Assembly (NCBI GenBank): GCA_964036665.1
Contig: OZ038526.1
Coordinates: 12,090,001 to 12,154,000, forward strand
Length of the DNA stretch: 64,000 bases
Source: Gordius sp. MW1
Taxonomy: Eukaryota; Nematomorpha; Gordioida; Gordea; Gordiidae
Direction: 5' to 3'
Shown here: piece by piece, positions 44,426-55,293 of the stretch
How the letters are laid out: the number at the start of each line of letters is the position of its first letter
Numbering within the stretch: the stretch's first letter is position 1
Program-made: the position numbers and the translations under genes
Notes under the pieces: model-generated
Databases searched by the model: none
What the model was told of the DNA's origin: nothing
Seen by the model: the letters and a program-made list of their open reading frames with translations, nothing else

Positions 44426-47400
44426 TTTCTTTCCCCTTAATCGATTCCGTATCTTTGCACCGGGTATTTACTTCGGGTCGACCGTCGTGGTAGTGTAGGT
44501 GAAGGTAGTCCAACTACGTCAGGATCTATCGACAACTGGGGCGGGGACGTAACTGGTATCGTCGAAGATGTGGATGGTGGCGAGTTAAAAGGAAAGGTCG
44601 TAGATGGAAGAGTATTAATGGAGGGCGTTATAGGTGGTGTACGTATAAAACTAGCTTGCTCCGTGCTGTAGTCGTCAAATGGTGAATCATTTGCCAAGTC
44701 TGTAGAAGGAGAGGGGCAGGGCGTTGTCACCTGTGTAGGCAATTCTTCTTCCATGATTGTATCCGATGTTTTCTTATGTGGTCGCCATGTCTTTTCCACA
44801 TCATACCTTCTTCTGTTTCGAGTACCTAAGAAACGGGACCAAATATTTTACGAACGACTCCTTTGCACCACAATTTGTCACTACTTGTAAAATTTCTCAC
44901 CCAGACTTTGTCACCGATTAAAAATTTTCTTTTAATAAAATTATCCTCTTTAAGTTCCCCTTCCGTCATGTGTGGTTTTAAAAAGCTAAACAAACTTAAG
45001 GGGTGAATTTTGATTAACAAATCTGCTGGGGTAAAACCAGTTGTAGGATGGATAGTATTTCTGTAAGAAAACAAGAAATTAAATAATTTATCATTTTTAA
45101 AATTTTGCGATTTATATAGGAAATTTTTAAAGGTTCGAATAAAACGTTCGGCTTCCCTATTAGAACGAGGAATATTATTTTTCCTGCAATATTCCTTAAA
45201 TTCAGCACTTGTAAATTGTGGACCATTATCTGAAACAATGAAATTTGGTAGTCCGAAACGAGCAAATATCGATTCGAGGGCATTGATAGTGCACGATGCA
45301 CTAATGCTGGTCATAGGGAATATTTCTGGCCATTTGGTATATGCATCGACCAAAATTTAATAATAATAACCGTGAATGGGACCACAAAAATCTAAATGTA
45401 ACCTAGACCAAGGTTTACCAGGGTTTGTCTATTTTTGGGGAGCTAATTCTGGTGTTCCAGAAAACCACTCTTGGCAATTTTTACAATTATTAACATAATT
45501 TTGGATGTCCTTATCGATACCTGGATACCATAAATGTTGACGGGCTAGAATCCTAGAGCGGGTCATACCAGGATGGCCTAAATGGAGCATATATAAAATG
45601 TCTTTTCTTAATCGTTGTGGAATGACCACTCTATATCCCCAGAAAAGGCATCCTTTTAGCGTTGTTAACTCTTTGGCGTTGATGGTACACGACTAGTTCC
45701 GATTCCACTTTTTTGGGCTAACCGTGAAGTACATAATTATAGACTTGTCCTAGAACAGGATCTTGACGGGTATGTTTAGCCACATCTGCCGATGTAATTG
45801 AGAATTGCTTAAATGTTTCTTCGTAAATAGCACAAATATCTCCCTCTTGAGATATTGTTTTGTCAGGAACAGCTAACCTTGAGAGCATTTCTGCACGAGC
45901 GTTGTCTTTGGTATTCATATATTTAATATTAAATTGGTATGGTGTTGTAAATAAAGCCCATCTTTGAAGTCGCGCCGACACGGCTTATGGTACGTTTTTG
46001 GTTTGATTAAATATTGATAATAATGGTTTGTGGTCTGTTATTAGATTGAAGGTTTGATCATAAATATATTCTCTGAATTTTGAAATGCAAATATAATTGC
46101 TAACGCTTCTTTTTCAATTTGGCTGTAATTTCTCTCCGCTGCGTTGAGTGTGCGCGAGGCAAAAGAAATGGGGTGCTCGTACCCCTTAGTTTCATGTGAT
46201 AAAACGGGGCCGATACCTTCCGCTGAAGCATCGGTGGAGAGTAGCAATGGTAATTGAGGATTAAAATGAACTAAAACAGGAGCATTAATTATTTTTTTCT
46301 ATCTTTTTAACGGCATCGATACAATCTTGTGTCCAACTCCATTTTACAGATTTTCTTAATAATTTATACAAGGGTTGGGCTAGAGTCGAAAAAATTTGTA
46401 TAAACTTAGCATAATAGGTAGCCATGCCTAAAAAAGATTGTAATTCGTTAATTGATGTAGGGTCAGGAGCATTTAAAATTGCCTTAGTATTTTTGTTAGT
46501 TGTGTGAATTCCTTCCTCGTTTATCATATGTCCAAGATATTCAATTGATTTTTGTAAAAAATTACATTTTTCTCGATTTAATTTTATGTTAGCCTCATCC
46601 AATATTTTAAACACTATTTCGAGGTTTTTATTGTGATCCTCAATTGTTTTCCCAGCCACGATAATGTCGTCTAAATAACATACGACACCAATAATGTTGC
46701 TAAATAATGAGTCTATAAAGCGCTGAAAAATGGCTAGGGCAGAAGCAATTCCGAATGGAAGTCGTTAAAAAGACCACGGTGGGTATTAATTGTTAAAATA
46801 TTTTGTGGTTCAGTAATTTTAATTTGATAATAGGCCTCCCTGAGGTCTAATATGGAAAAATATCTAAAACCTGCGAACTTAGAAAACAAGTCTTGGATGC
46901 GGGGAATTGGGTATTTTTCAACCACTAGACAATTATTCAAATTTCTGAAATCACCACAAATTCTTAAGTCCCCATCTTTTTTAATAACAGTAACAATGGG
47001 TGCTGCATAATCGGCATAATTTACAGATTTCAAAACTCCTTCATTAACTAGTCGGTCTAACTCCTTGTCCACTTTTTCTTTAATAAAATAAGGGATTGGT
47101 CTGGGACGAAAATATTTAGGAGAGGATTCGGGTTTAAGTTTAATTGTTGTGGATTAATTATTAAATAACGAAGAATATTTTTTAGTAATGTCATTCAAAT
47201 TATTTGAACAATTAACCATATTGATTGAAGAGGGTGTTGTATCATCTTTAATCCATTTCTTTGCCAGTTGAATTAGGATATGGGAAAATGTTGCAACCAA
47301 TCGCGCCCTAAGATGTTGTGGCCATGGCCTTCTGATATGATTAGCGGTAATTGAAATCGTTTGCCATTTTCAAATACTGTCACCTCGGTTTTTCCCTTTG

Positions 47401-48263
47401 TTGGTATGGTGGTACCATTATAACTCTTTAAGATAGTTTTGAGTGGAGAGACGTTCCGTACTACAATATTTCCTCCATTCACCATTGTCACCGATGACCC
47501 TGTATCTATTTCAAAATTAACATCCAGATCATTTACCTTTAATGTGTAAGTGGGAAATGATGAATATCCCTCTGAATAATTAACCTGATGAAGCGTACCA
47601 CTACATTCGCTCTTGCATATTTTTCCAATGTGTCCCTTTTTTGACATTTAAAACAAACTGCAGTTCGAAATTTACACGTGGCCCGATTTTGATTACCCCC
47701 GCATGAATAACAATAATTTAACGACCTGGGTTTCACCAAATGAATTGTTTCCGAATGATTCAATAATTGTGATTGTAGTTCTGCCCTTTCCATGGCACGA
47801 GAGGTGTCCAACGCAATTTGCCATGTCAAATTTTCGATGCCTAAAAGGCGTTCAACGATCTTTGTTTTCTGTAATCCAGCTACAAATATCACGGAGGCAG
47901 CTTTTCGATCCAAATTCGCAATGGATTGCCACACCCTTTAACCTTGCTGTAAATGCATCGATGGTTTCATCATCCATTTGGGACAGCTTACCAAATTTGT
48001 AGCGTTGTACGATTGGGTTTAATTTAGGAGAATAGAAGTTTTTTAGGGCTGAACATAGTTCTTCAAAAGAAGGTTTGCTGGGTCCTGGGGGGCAATAAGA
48101 TTTGTAAGTAATTCGTAGTTTTGGGCTCCTATCACCGTAAGAAATCAGGATTTTTTATCGGAACCGACAACATTGTGATAATGATTAAATTGGGACAAAT
48201 ATAGGTCGAAGCTTTCTGGGACTATATTGATGGAATTGTTTATTGGATATCGACCGCGCCATA

Positions 48264-48551
48264 TTTTATAGCTTCGATTACAATAACGGAAAATAGCAAG
48301 AAGAATTATAAATGCGAAAAAAGCAAGAATGAATATATGCGATAAATTGGTAACATATAGGGAAAAGCGTGAGAACAATAAATGTACTTAAAAAACAAAG
48401 GTGAATTTGTTTACAAGTAAACTCAAATGATGGATGATGTAATCCTAACGTCTATAAACTACGAGAGAAAGTAACTAATGATATTATAATTAATGGGTAA
48501 GAGTGTGAAAATCAAGGAGATAGCGAGTGTGGGAAAAGGCGAGCTACAGCA
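48264..48551 (-). repeat. 5' LTR of the Gypsy fossil
   Basis: Starts TGCTGTAGCTCGCC at 48551 and ends ...GCTATAAAA at 48264, followed two bases later by TGGCGCGG, which resembles a tRNA primer-binding site. Confidence 0.9.
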
Positions 48552-48660
48552 AGAAGAGTTTAGGCCTTCCCGTAAGGGTGTATAAGAAGTGGTTTAATAC
48601 TCCCAACGCTTCCAGGAGGACGTAATCCTGCGGTGGTGTACCTGTAGATAAAAATAGAAA

Positions 48661-49130
48661 CAGGATGTATGATATATATGATGGTAGGCTATAATGGGTT
48701 AAGTTCACAAGAAGGGGGCGGGAGTGGAGGAGATGGAGAGAGATTAGATGAAGGGAGAGAGTGATGTGTTATTAAACATTGCATACGTAGTATGTACTTT
48801 ACTCTGTTTTCCTATACATAGTGGGAGGAAATTATTTATAAGTATGGCCGGCGGGGCCATACTTATTTTTACAAGAATAATAATAATTTATTTATTTATG
48901 CGGGAGGGATGTCAAATAAACGTGCATTAAAATAAAAGTGTAATGGTCTATAGAATGGTATAAATATTTTTAAATATAAATTGTAAATAACGTGGGTTTA
49001 TAGCCTCAAAAACATTACAAATACCATTTGCATCTTTAGCCTCATTTATCGCAAAATCTAGACGACTAGGAAATAATCAAAAAACATTTTATTGTTGAGG
49101 GTAAAATTCTCTATCAGAAATATTTGTCAG
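48661..49130. other. Mostly unassigned; dispersed repeat copy 3
   Basis: 48661-48960 has no recognised gene. 48970-49180 on the minus strand is the third copy of the repeat at 12466-12600 and 13488-13690 (ACACAGGTCTAAAAA, TTGACTTTGTGATAG, TTTTTGAGGCTATAA). Confidence 0.45.
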
Positions 49131-49430
49131 GTCAGGGGATACTATCACAAAGTCAATATTTTTAGACCTGTGTAACTTACAGAGCCACAAAATGCCATAA
49201 TTTCCTTTTCAATATCGGGCGCTCGTATATTCATAATCACGGCCACATTATTACTCAAAAGGCGAATCCTCCCACATGCAATAACATGCCTTAAAAATGT
49301 CACTTTATTCACCCCCACCGTTTTATGGTCAATCGTAGTCCTCTCTCCTGGATGCGTATTAACACCGATTCTAAATTAATTTCGTGTTCCAGCATTGTAC
49401 TTTCAAAAATCAATAAAGACAAAGCTATCT
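49130..49430 (-). mobile_element. Short Gypsy-type fossil fragment
   Basis: The minus strand shows the RT/RNase H connection wording of Ty3/Gypsy pol (HEINLESVLIRIQERGLRLT, then VTFLRHVIACGRIRL and a block corresponding to the region after RT). Short, broken, old; it joins the dispersed repeat at about 49170. Confidence 0.5.
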
Positions 49431-51240
49431 CCGCCCTCTTCCTTTTCATGTGATAAGTAATGGGAGATATATGTGATTAAATTAGGGTAGGACAAATAAG
49501 ACAATAATTTAACCCGACAGCTACCATTAAATTTTTTGGGGGCATCTCAATATGCTCTAGACGACCAAACAATGTAAAACTTCTGGAAAAATTGCTCAAA
49601 TCCGGAAATAAAGGGATGTCACCTAATGGTTACACTGGGAGGCATAAAAATAAGCTAATTTTAAGATTTTATTAAATGACTAAGATAAGTGAAAAAAGTT
49701 AGATAATTATATTGGAAGATAATCAATAATAGATGTGAGGTCTGATATTGCAGTATAGGCATAAAATTATGGTTGCTTAGCTGCACACAGAGCAGCGCCG
49801 TTGAATTCACTTTTTTTTGTTGATAACCGTCTATCGCGTCTTTAACCTTGGAAAAGCTAAGATTTTGAGTTCACTTAGAAAGTTGGCCGTATTTTTAACA
49901 ATAATTTTGGACAATTCATTTTTTTAAACAAAAGAGATTAATGATTTTGTTAATACAATAGAGCTGGCAGGCATTGTAGTAAGCGATATCCAATCCAAAT
50001 AATGGAAAGCACCAATTTCTGCCCGAAAAGATACTTCTGGCATCAGCATTTAATCAGAGCATTCTACACCGCCCATAAATTTATTACATAACTTTGGGCA
50101 TTGAACCAAAATATTTTCCTGAAATTTTAAAGAGGCGTGATTCTATAACTTGTAATGGGAAAGCCTCGTTATGATTATTGTGCCAATGTACTGCCATGAC
50201 GTTAGAAATATTCCTTTGCGAAATAGATCCTTTCCTTTTTTCAGGATTTTATATCGATCAATAGGCATTTGAGACGATTTAGACACACTGTTTTCGTAGC
50301 TCCAATATTAACCCTTTGAATACAATATAATAATTGAGCGATTGTAAAGATATTCTTTGAATATAAATTAATAGAGATATACCAGAAATTCAAATCTTGG
50401 AAAATTTGTGTGCATGGACTGTTTAGAGTTGCTGATTATGTTTTGAAACCGATTTATACGCATACCATTGGATATTACTATGTGGAAGAAGAGGACTTTT
50501 AAAGTTTTTAAAACATTTAGACATTTTTCTGACACTATTACCAGTTAAAAAAATTTTAATATAAATTTCAAATTCGTTAGGTGTGTTTTTTTGCATATAA
50601 ATTAAAGATCTAATGCAAATTATTAAAAAAAACTTTCATATTATTTGAATGGGGTAACGAGTCAAAATTCTATTTTCGATCTCTTTTAACTTTTATAAGG
50701 GCGGACTTATTGCTACAAACCTGAATAGGAGCAAATTTTAAAAAGTCCGCCATTTACGATAAAATCCTGGGTAAATTCTATAAAAATATCATAAAATCAG
50801 AATGAATTATAGAGATGTAGACCTCTATCAAAGGCCGCATTTAAATTTTCAAAGTAACCAATTTATTTGGCATATTAGGATGTACAATTTTATCTATTAA
50901 TATCATGTATCCGCCATATTTCCTAAAAAATCAGAGAAAATTGAGAATATCGTTTTACCAAGACTGAATGAGTACAGCTCAGGAAACAATAAAGAAAACG
51001 TAACTAAATTGTATCAGATGATTTATCCCAATCCAATCTTTCAATTTTAATTTAAAAATGTTTTAATCTTCATTGACTTTTGAGAAAAGTTGGTGCGTCA
51101 CCTAAAAGTTAAACTGGTACCTGTCGGGTTAAACTAGTGGAAAAATTATTTTAATAAATATATGTATGTGAATAAGCAATTAATATCAAATAGCTAGATA
51201 CGAATTGGTTGTGTTCGTGGGTAAAACACGCCGGGTAACG
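49431..51240. other. No recognisable gene
   Basis: AT-rich, many stops in all frames, no repeat pair noticed. Possibly deeply decayed transposon DNA. Confidence 0.4.
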
Positions 51241-51358
51241 GGTCCGATTGGGATCGGGTCAAAACCGCAGAAAAAAAACAGCAGAATTGGTCAGAACTGA
51301 TCAAGACTGGTCAGAACTGGTCAAGATTGAACATCTGTTTATTGATATGATGAATCAA

Positions 51359-51757
51359 AATGTAAGTTTTAACCTATCTTTTATTCATAATTTATATCAT
51401 AGATGTTGTATACTAATACTTCCATGGATATCATATTATATTTACAATTTTGGAAATAAAGGAAATAGAATTAAAAGTTTTAACCTAAAATTCTATTCAT
51501 AATTTATATTAAAGATGTTGAATACTAATACTTCCATGGATATGATATTATATTTATAATTTTGGAAATAAAGGAAATAGAATTTAAGTTTTAACCTATC
51601 TTTTATTCATAATTTATGTTATAGATGTTGAATACTAATACTTCCATGGATATGATATTATTTTTACAATTTTGGAAATAAAGGAAATAGAATTTAAGTT
51701 TTAACCTATCTTTTATTCATAGTTTATATTATAGATGTTGAATACTAATACTTCCAT
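51359..51757. repeat. 111-bp tandem repeat, about 3.6 copies
   Basis: AGTTTTAACC anchors units at 51365, 51476, 51587 and 51697 (periods 111, 111, 110). Each has TAATACTTCCATGGATAT and TTTTGGAAATAAAGGAAATAG. Very similar units, so recently amplified. Confidence 0.92.
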
Positions 51758-51771
51758 CTTAGATTGGTGAG

Positions 51772-51842
51772 GAGGGTTAGTGTTTTAGGTCGGGGTTAGT
51801 GTTTTAGGTTAGGGTTAGTGTTTTAAGTCAGGGTTAGGGTTA
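51772..51842 (+). repeat. Telomere-like GGGTTAG repeats
   Basis: GGGTTAGTGTTTTAGGTC-type 18-20 bp units repeated three times and ending GGGTTAGGGTTA. It looks like degenerate TTAGGG DNA inside a transposon. Confidence 0.75.
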
Positions 51843-52007
51843 TATTGATTATCTAAAAGTCATATTATTCTGCTACTTTTTAATCCTGCTACTTTGACCC
51901 TTTAAAATGTTTTGCCTTTACACTCATTTAAGTTTTTTTTATAAATATTTACTAGATTATAACAGACCAATTTTATTAATATGTACTAAATTATAACAGA
52001 CAAATAA

Positions 52008-52440
52008 TCAAGTGGTAATAATATTTAACATTGCATCTCTTTCTTTATATTTTAGATAACATGATATTGTTTTTAGAAATTGAGATGGGTCTATTTCACT
52101 GTTAGTATAATGTTCTTTTAAATTATTGATACAAGATTCTTTGTTGATTTCTTTCTTAGATTTTGGGTTTATTGTTTTTCCTTGGTTTATTTTATAGATA
52201 TTTGAGTTAGTTTCTTTCTGTATCTTTTTGAGATAATCAATAAATTGATAAATATTGAGTCTGATGATTTTTACCCATATTAGCTTTGATGTAAGAATAT
52301 TGACCAAGGGTCAGTACCTGCCCACTTCTTGAAGATTTTTTAAATTCTAACCAAATATGCATTAAAATCTATATTTTGTATACTTATTCTCTTCTTGCTC
52401 AAAAATGAGACAAATTCTTTAAAATAAGACATGAAAATAA
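52008..52440 (-). pseudogene. FLYWCH-type MULE transposase remnant (copy 1)
   Basis: The minus strand reads SSRSGQVLTLGQYSY, part of a FLYWCH zinc finger, and then, after a deletion, directly the transposase tail NIYQFIDYLKKIQKETNSN, KINQGKTINPKSKKE. The whole catalytic core is missing. The tail closely matches 62461-62661. Confidence 0.65.
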
Positions 52441-52566
52441 CAATTAAATACATGCTGTTTTGTCGTATAATTCTAAAATGTCTATGCGCTTCGCATTTTC
52501 CATCCCCCCGACTTTTTCTGCTATTTTTTCATAATTCTGCTATTTTGACCCCGATTCGGTCCGATT

Positions 52567-54192
52567 ATAACGTGGGTTTTAAAAAATATAATTAAAAATA
52601 CTTAGCATAATTTATGTAAAAACTTAGCAAATAATTTAAAAATTCATAAATTTTTAAAATACTTAGCAAACGAATAAGACTCAATAAATTATTAAAAACT
52701 TAAAAATAATTTAAAAGCTTAGCAAATAAATAAAAATAACTTAGCAAATATTAGAAACCTAACAAATGAAGTAAAAACTTATCATTTGAATTTAGAAACT
52801 CAGAATTATTACAAATTTAACAAACGAATAAAATACTTAGCGAACAAAAAAATTTGCAATCGCGCATAAAATATTTTGAAATTTGACTATAAATTTAGCA
52901 AATAATTTCTTGTGTTTCAAAAAGTCAAATGGGTAGAATATGTAAATAATAGTCATCAACATGATACAAATGGTCCTGGGTAAGTTTTTAGATAAATAAA
53001 AATTTGGTTTTTTTTTAAACAAATTCACCCCCTTAAAAGTGTTTCAGATTATAATAGTAAACCTTAATTATGATAGATTTGCTCGTCTGTTATATTAATT
53101 TTTAACTTGGGTTATTAGAATAATATAGTCATATACATGAATAAAGCCATATAGCATATTAATCTTATAGTTTTAAGCCACCAATTTATTTAAACCCTTA
53201 AAACTTGGTGTTAAAATGGCAGGTAAGGCAATGTTATTTAATAAAATCAAACAAGGAAAATACCATTTTCTCTCATTTTTTCTTAAAATGCTAAAAACAT
53301 AATTTCACAATCAAATTAAGAAAATAGTAACCACAGTATTGTTTGCAATATAATTCCATATTGATTCGCCACTATACTTATACAATATTAACAAATAAAA
53401 GAAAAAATGAATTTTGGCATTTAATATATTTGATATTTTAAAAGTTAACATAATGGCAAATCAACCGAAAATCTTTTGAGCTGAATGTTAATCATTATAA
53501 ACAAAGACTTAGTTTACGCCTATACTATTAGGACATGTTCTATGATGGTCATACAAAGTGAATTCTGTTAGGCGCGGTATAAAATTACATAAAATCAACG
53601 CTAGGAAGGGGTATCGCGATTTATGCAAGCGAGCGAATGAGAATCATGTATACATAAACGATGATAATAACCAATTAATGGTAATTTAATTGTCACGAGG
53701 TATTATCATTAAATCTCTACGGTTCGGTAATTTAATTATCGCTAGAGGCACTGGGCACTACTATTATCTCTCCTCCGAAATTATAATTTTTAAATATTTC
53801 TAGAATATGCGCTTGGGATTTTATAAATATAAATATTTAACTATATAAAGTACAACTTTCCAAAGATGAAGATTCTTCCTTTTCTATAGTTACGAAGCTA
53901 TATCTCTTTCTCGCAGCTACCATAAGAGATGTAACATTTTATTTCCAACATGTTATTTTTAAATGTACTTAAGATTGGACATCATTTTCAATTGCTTCCT
54001 ATTGTATAGGTAGGGTTGCAGGAAGTTATCTAATTGAGGTAAGGTTTTGATAGCATAGTTCCAAGAGCGTTTAATTTAATTAAGTACACTCAAGTTAAGC
54101 CACCTCCAACATACGCTAAATTGTTCTACTTACTATAACAAATTAACGTACTTTATTGACGAACGGTGCTGTTCACTACTTTAAATGGGAAC
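52567..54192. other. No gene; array of short CTTAGCAAA motifs at 52606-52910
   Basis: 52606-52910 repeats (A)ACTTAGCAAA(T/C) about ten times with 15-35 bp spacing, including decayed forms (CCTAACAAAT, TTTAGCAAAT). The rest is AT-rich with no recognised gene. Confidence 0.5.
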
Positions 54193-54359
54193 GTGTCAAA
54201 GTAGCACAAAAATAACATCGAATTTCGTCACAAATGATCAAATTTGATAACCTCTCATCTCATCATAATTTACTGTTTTTTGATATGTATCAATTTCAAA
54301 TAAAATAACAATATTTCTATGAAATGAAATTACATTTTGAGATTGTTATAATATGAAAA

Positions 54360-54870
54360 CCTGAATATTCTTGTCTAAATATTCTAATAAAGGAATTCTA
54401 TTACGAAGTTGATTGATTGTTATGTTTCAAACAAGAATATTTATTAATAATTGAAACAATTCATAACATTATTCTATGATATAACATATTTAGTCTCTGT
54501 TGATATTTAAATATTCTAATAAAGAAATTATATATAAGTTGAATGATTGTTTTGTTTTAAACAAGAATATTTATTAATAATTGAAACAATATTTAACATT
54601 ATTCTATTATATTACATTTTTAGTCTCTGTTGATGTTTAAATATTTAATAAAGGAATTCTAATATAATTTGAATGATTGTTTTGTTTTAAACAAGAATAT
54701 TTATTTATAATTGAAAAAATACTTAACATTATATCAGTTTTTATGGTTAAATTTTATACAATACTTAACTTTATTTTTATGAATTACTTTTTTAGTCTCT
54801 GTTGATGTCTAAATAATCTAAGTATGAAGTTTATTGAAACAAGAATATTGATTTATAATTGTAAAAGTAT
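54360..54870. repeat. 130-bp tandem repeat, about four copies
   Basis: AAACAAGAATAT recurs at 54429, 54559, 54689 and 54837 (periods 130, 130, 148), each unit with TTTAGTCTCTGTTGAT and AATTGAAA. AT-rich satellite-like. Confidence 0.85.
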
Positions 54871-55197
54871 AATCAGGTGTTAACATTGAGATATAGCCCT
54901 CTTTCCCCATACAAATATTTTGTAAAAAGAGTGAAGGAGCGGCTCATTGTTCCTGTAATGGAATTTTAAATTGCTGATACATCTATCTTTATCTGATTCC
55001 TTTTTCGATTTTGGCTTTATAATTTTCACATGATTAATTCTATTTCTATCATCTATATTTACCTTTTTTTAATTTGAGGGAATACACATTTCAATCCAGC
55101 TATTGCCCTTGGCTCAAAATCTATCTGAGCAATTTGGGGTTGAAACAAAATTCCATACATATATACAAAAAAGTAGGAAACAAGTCTACACGGCAGG

Positions 55198-55290
55198 TAG
55201 TAGGTTACAGGGTTGTTTTGAAAAACTAAAAACAAGCAGTGTAGAGTACCTGGTAGGTTTCGGGGTTGGTTTAAAAAGCTAAAAACAAGC
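55198..55290. repeat. 53-bp direct duplication before the Gypsy pol
   Basis: GTAGGTT-CAGGGTTG(G)TTT and CTAAAAACAAGC occur twice at a spacing of 53 bp. Position suggests the untranslated leader of the following element. Confidence 0.6.
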
Positions 55291-55293
55291 GGA

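Larger units (their letters stand above)
44134..48551 (-). mobile_element. Ty3/Gypsy LTR-retrotransposon fossil with both LTRs
   Basis: 5' LTR 48264-48551 and 3' LTR 44134-44425, about 290 bp each and roughly 95% identical by eye, starting TGCTGT. The primer-binding region begins TGGCGC near 48261. Parts in order on the minus strand: gag zinc knuckle (about 47650-47750), protease (about 47490-47560, FEIDTGSSVTMVN), RT (about 46680-47080), RNase H (about 46020-46250), integrase zinc region (about 45440-45600, H-H-C-C) and core (about 44980-45355, VSDNGPQFTSAEF), then a proline/serine-rich tail. The flanking 5-mers AGAAG and AGTAG differ at one position and probably are the target duplication. 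Broken, around eight to ten breaks. Moderately young, judging from LTR similarity. Confidence 0.9.
43553..48660 (-). mobile_element. Older retroelement fossil (RNase H part), split by a Gypsy insertion
   Basis: 43553-44133 on the minus strand encodes an RNase H-like domain with YTDASDSHIGI, TETLAAIYAYLHA, VVTDSTTAYFD and STNNNPADEPSR, giving the D-E-D-D set in order. A smaller piece of the same reverse-transcribing element lies beyond the Gypsy insertion at about 48557-48660. Class uncertain (it does not read like the Gypsy RNase H domains in this window). Broken; its RT is mostly missing. Confidence 0.6.
51250..52557 (-). mobile_element. MULE-type transposon with perfect 9-bp target duplication
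   Basis: 1308 bp. Left end GGGATCGGGTCAAAACCGCAG and the inverse of the right end, GAATCGGGGTCAAAATAGCAG, are terminal inverted repeats. GGTCCGATT occurs at 51241-51249 and 52558-52566, a perfect 9-bp duplication as made by MULEs. It contains a 111-bp satellite array, telomere-like repeats, an extra copy of the right-end sequence near 51866-51905 and a transposase remnant (52008-52440, minus). An internal-deletion derivative. Confidence 0.85.
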
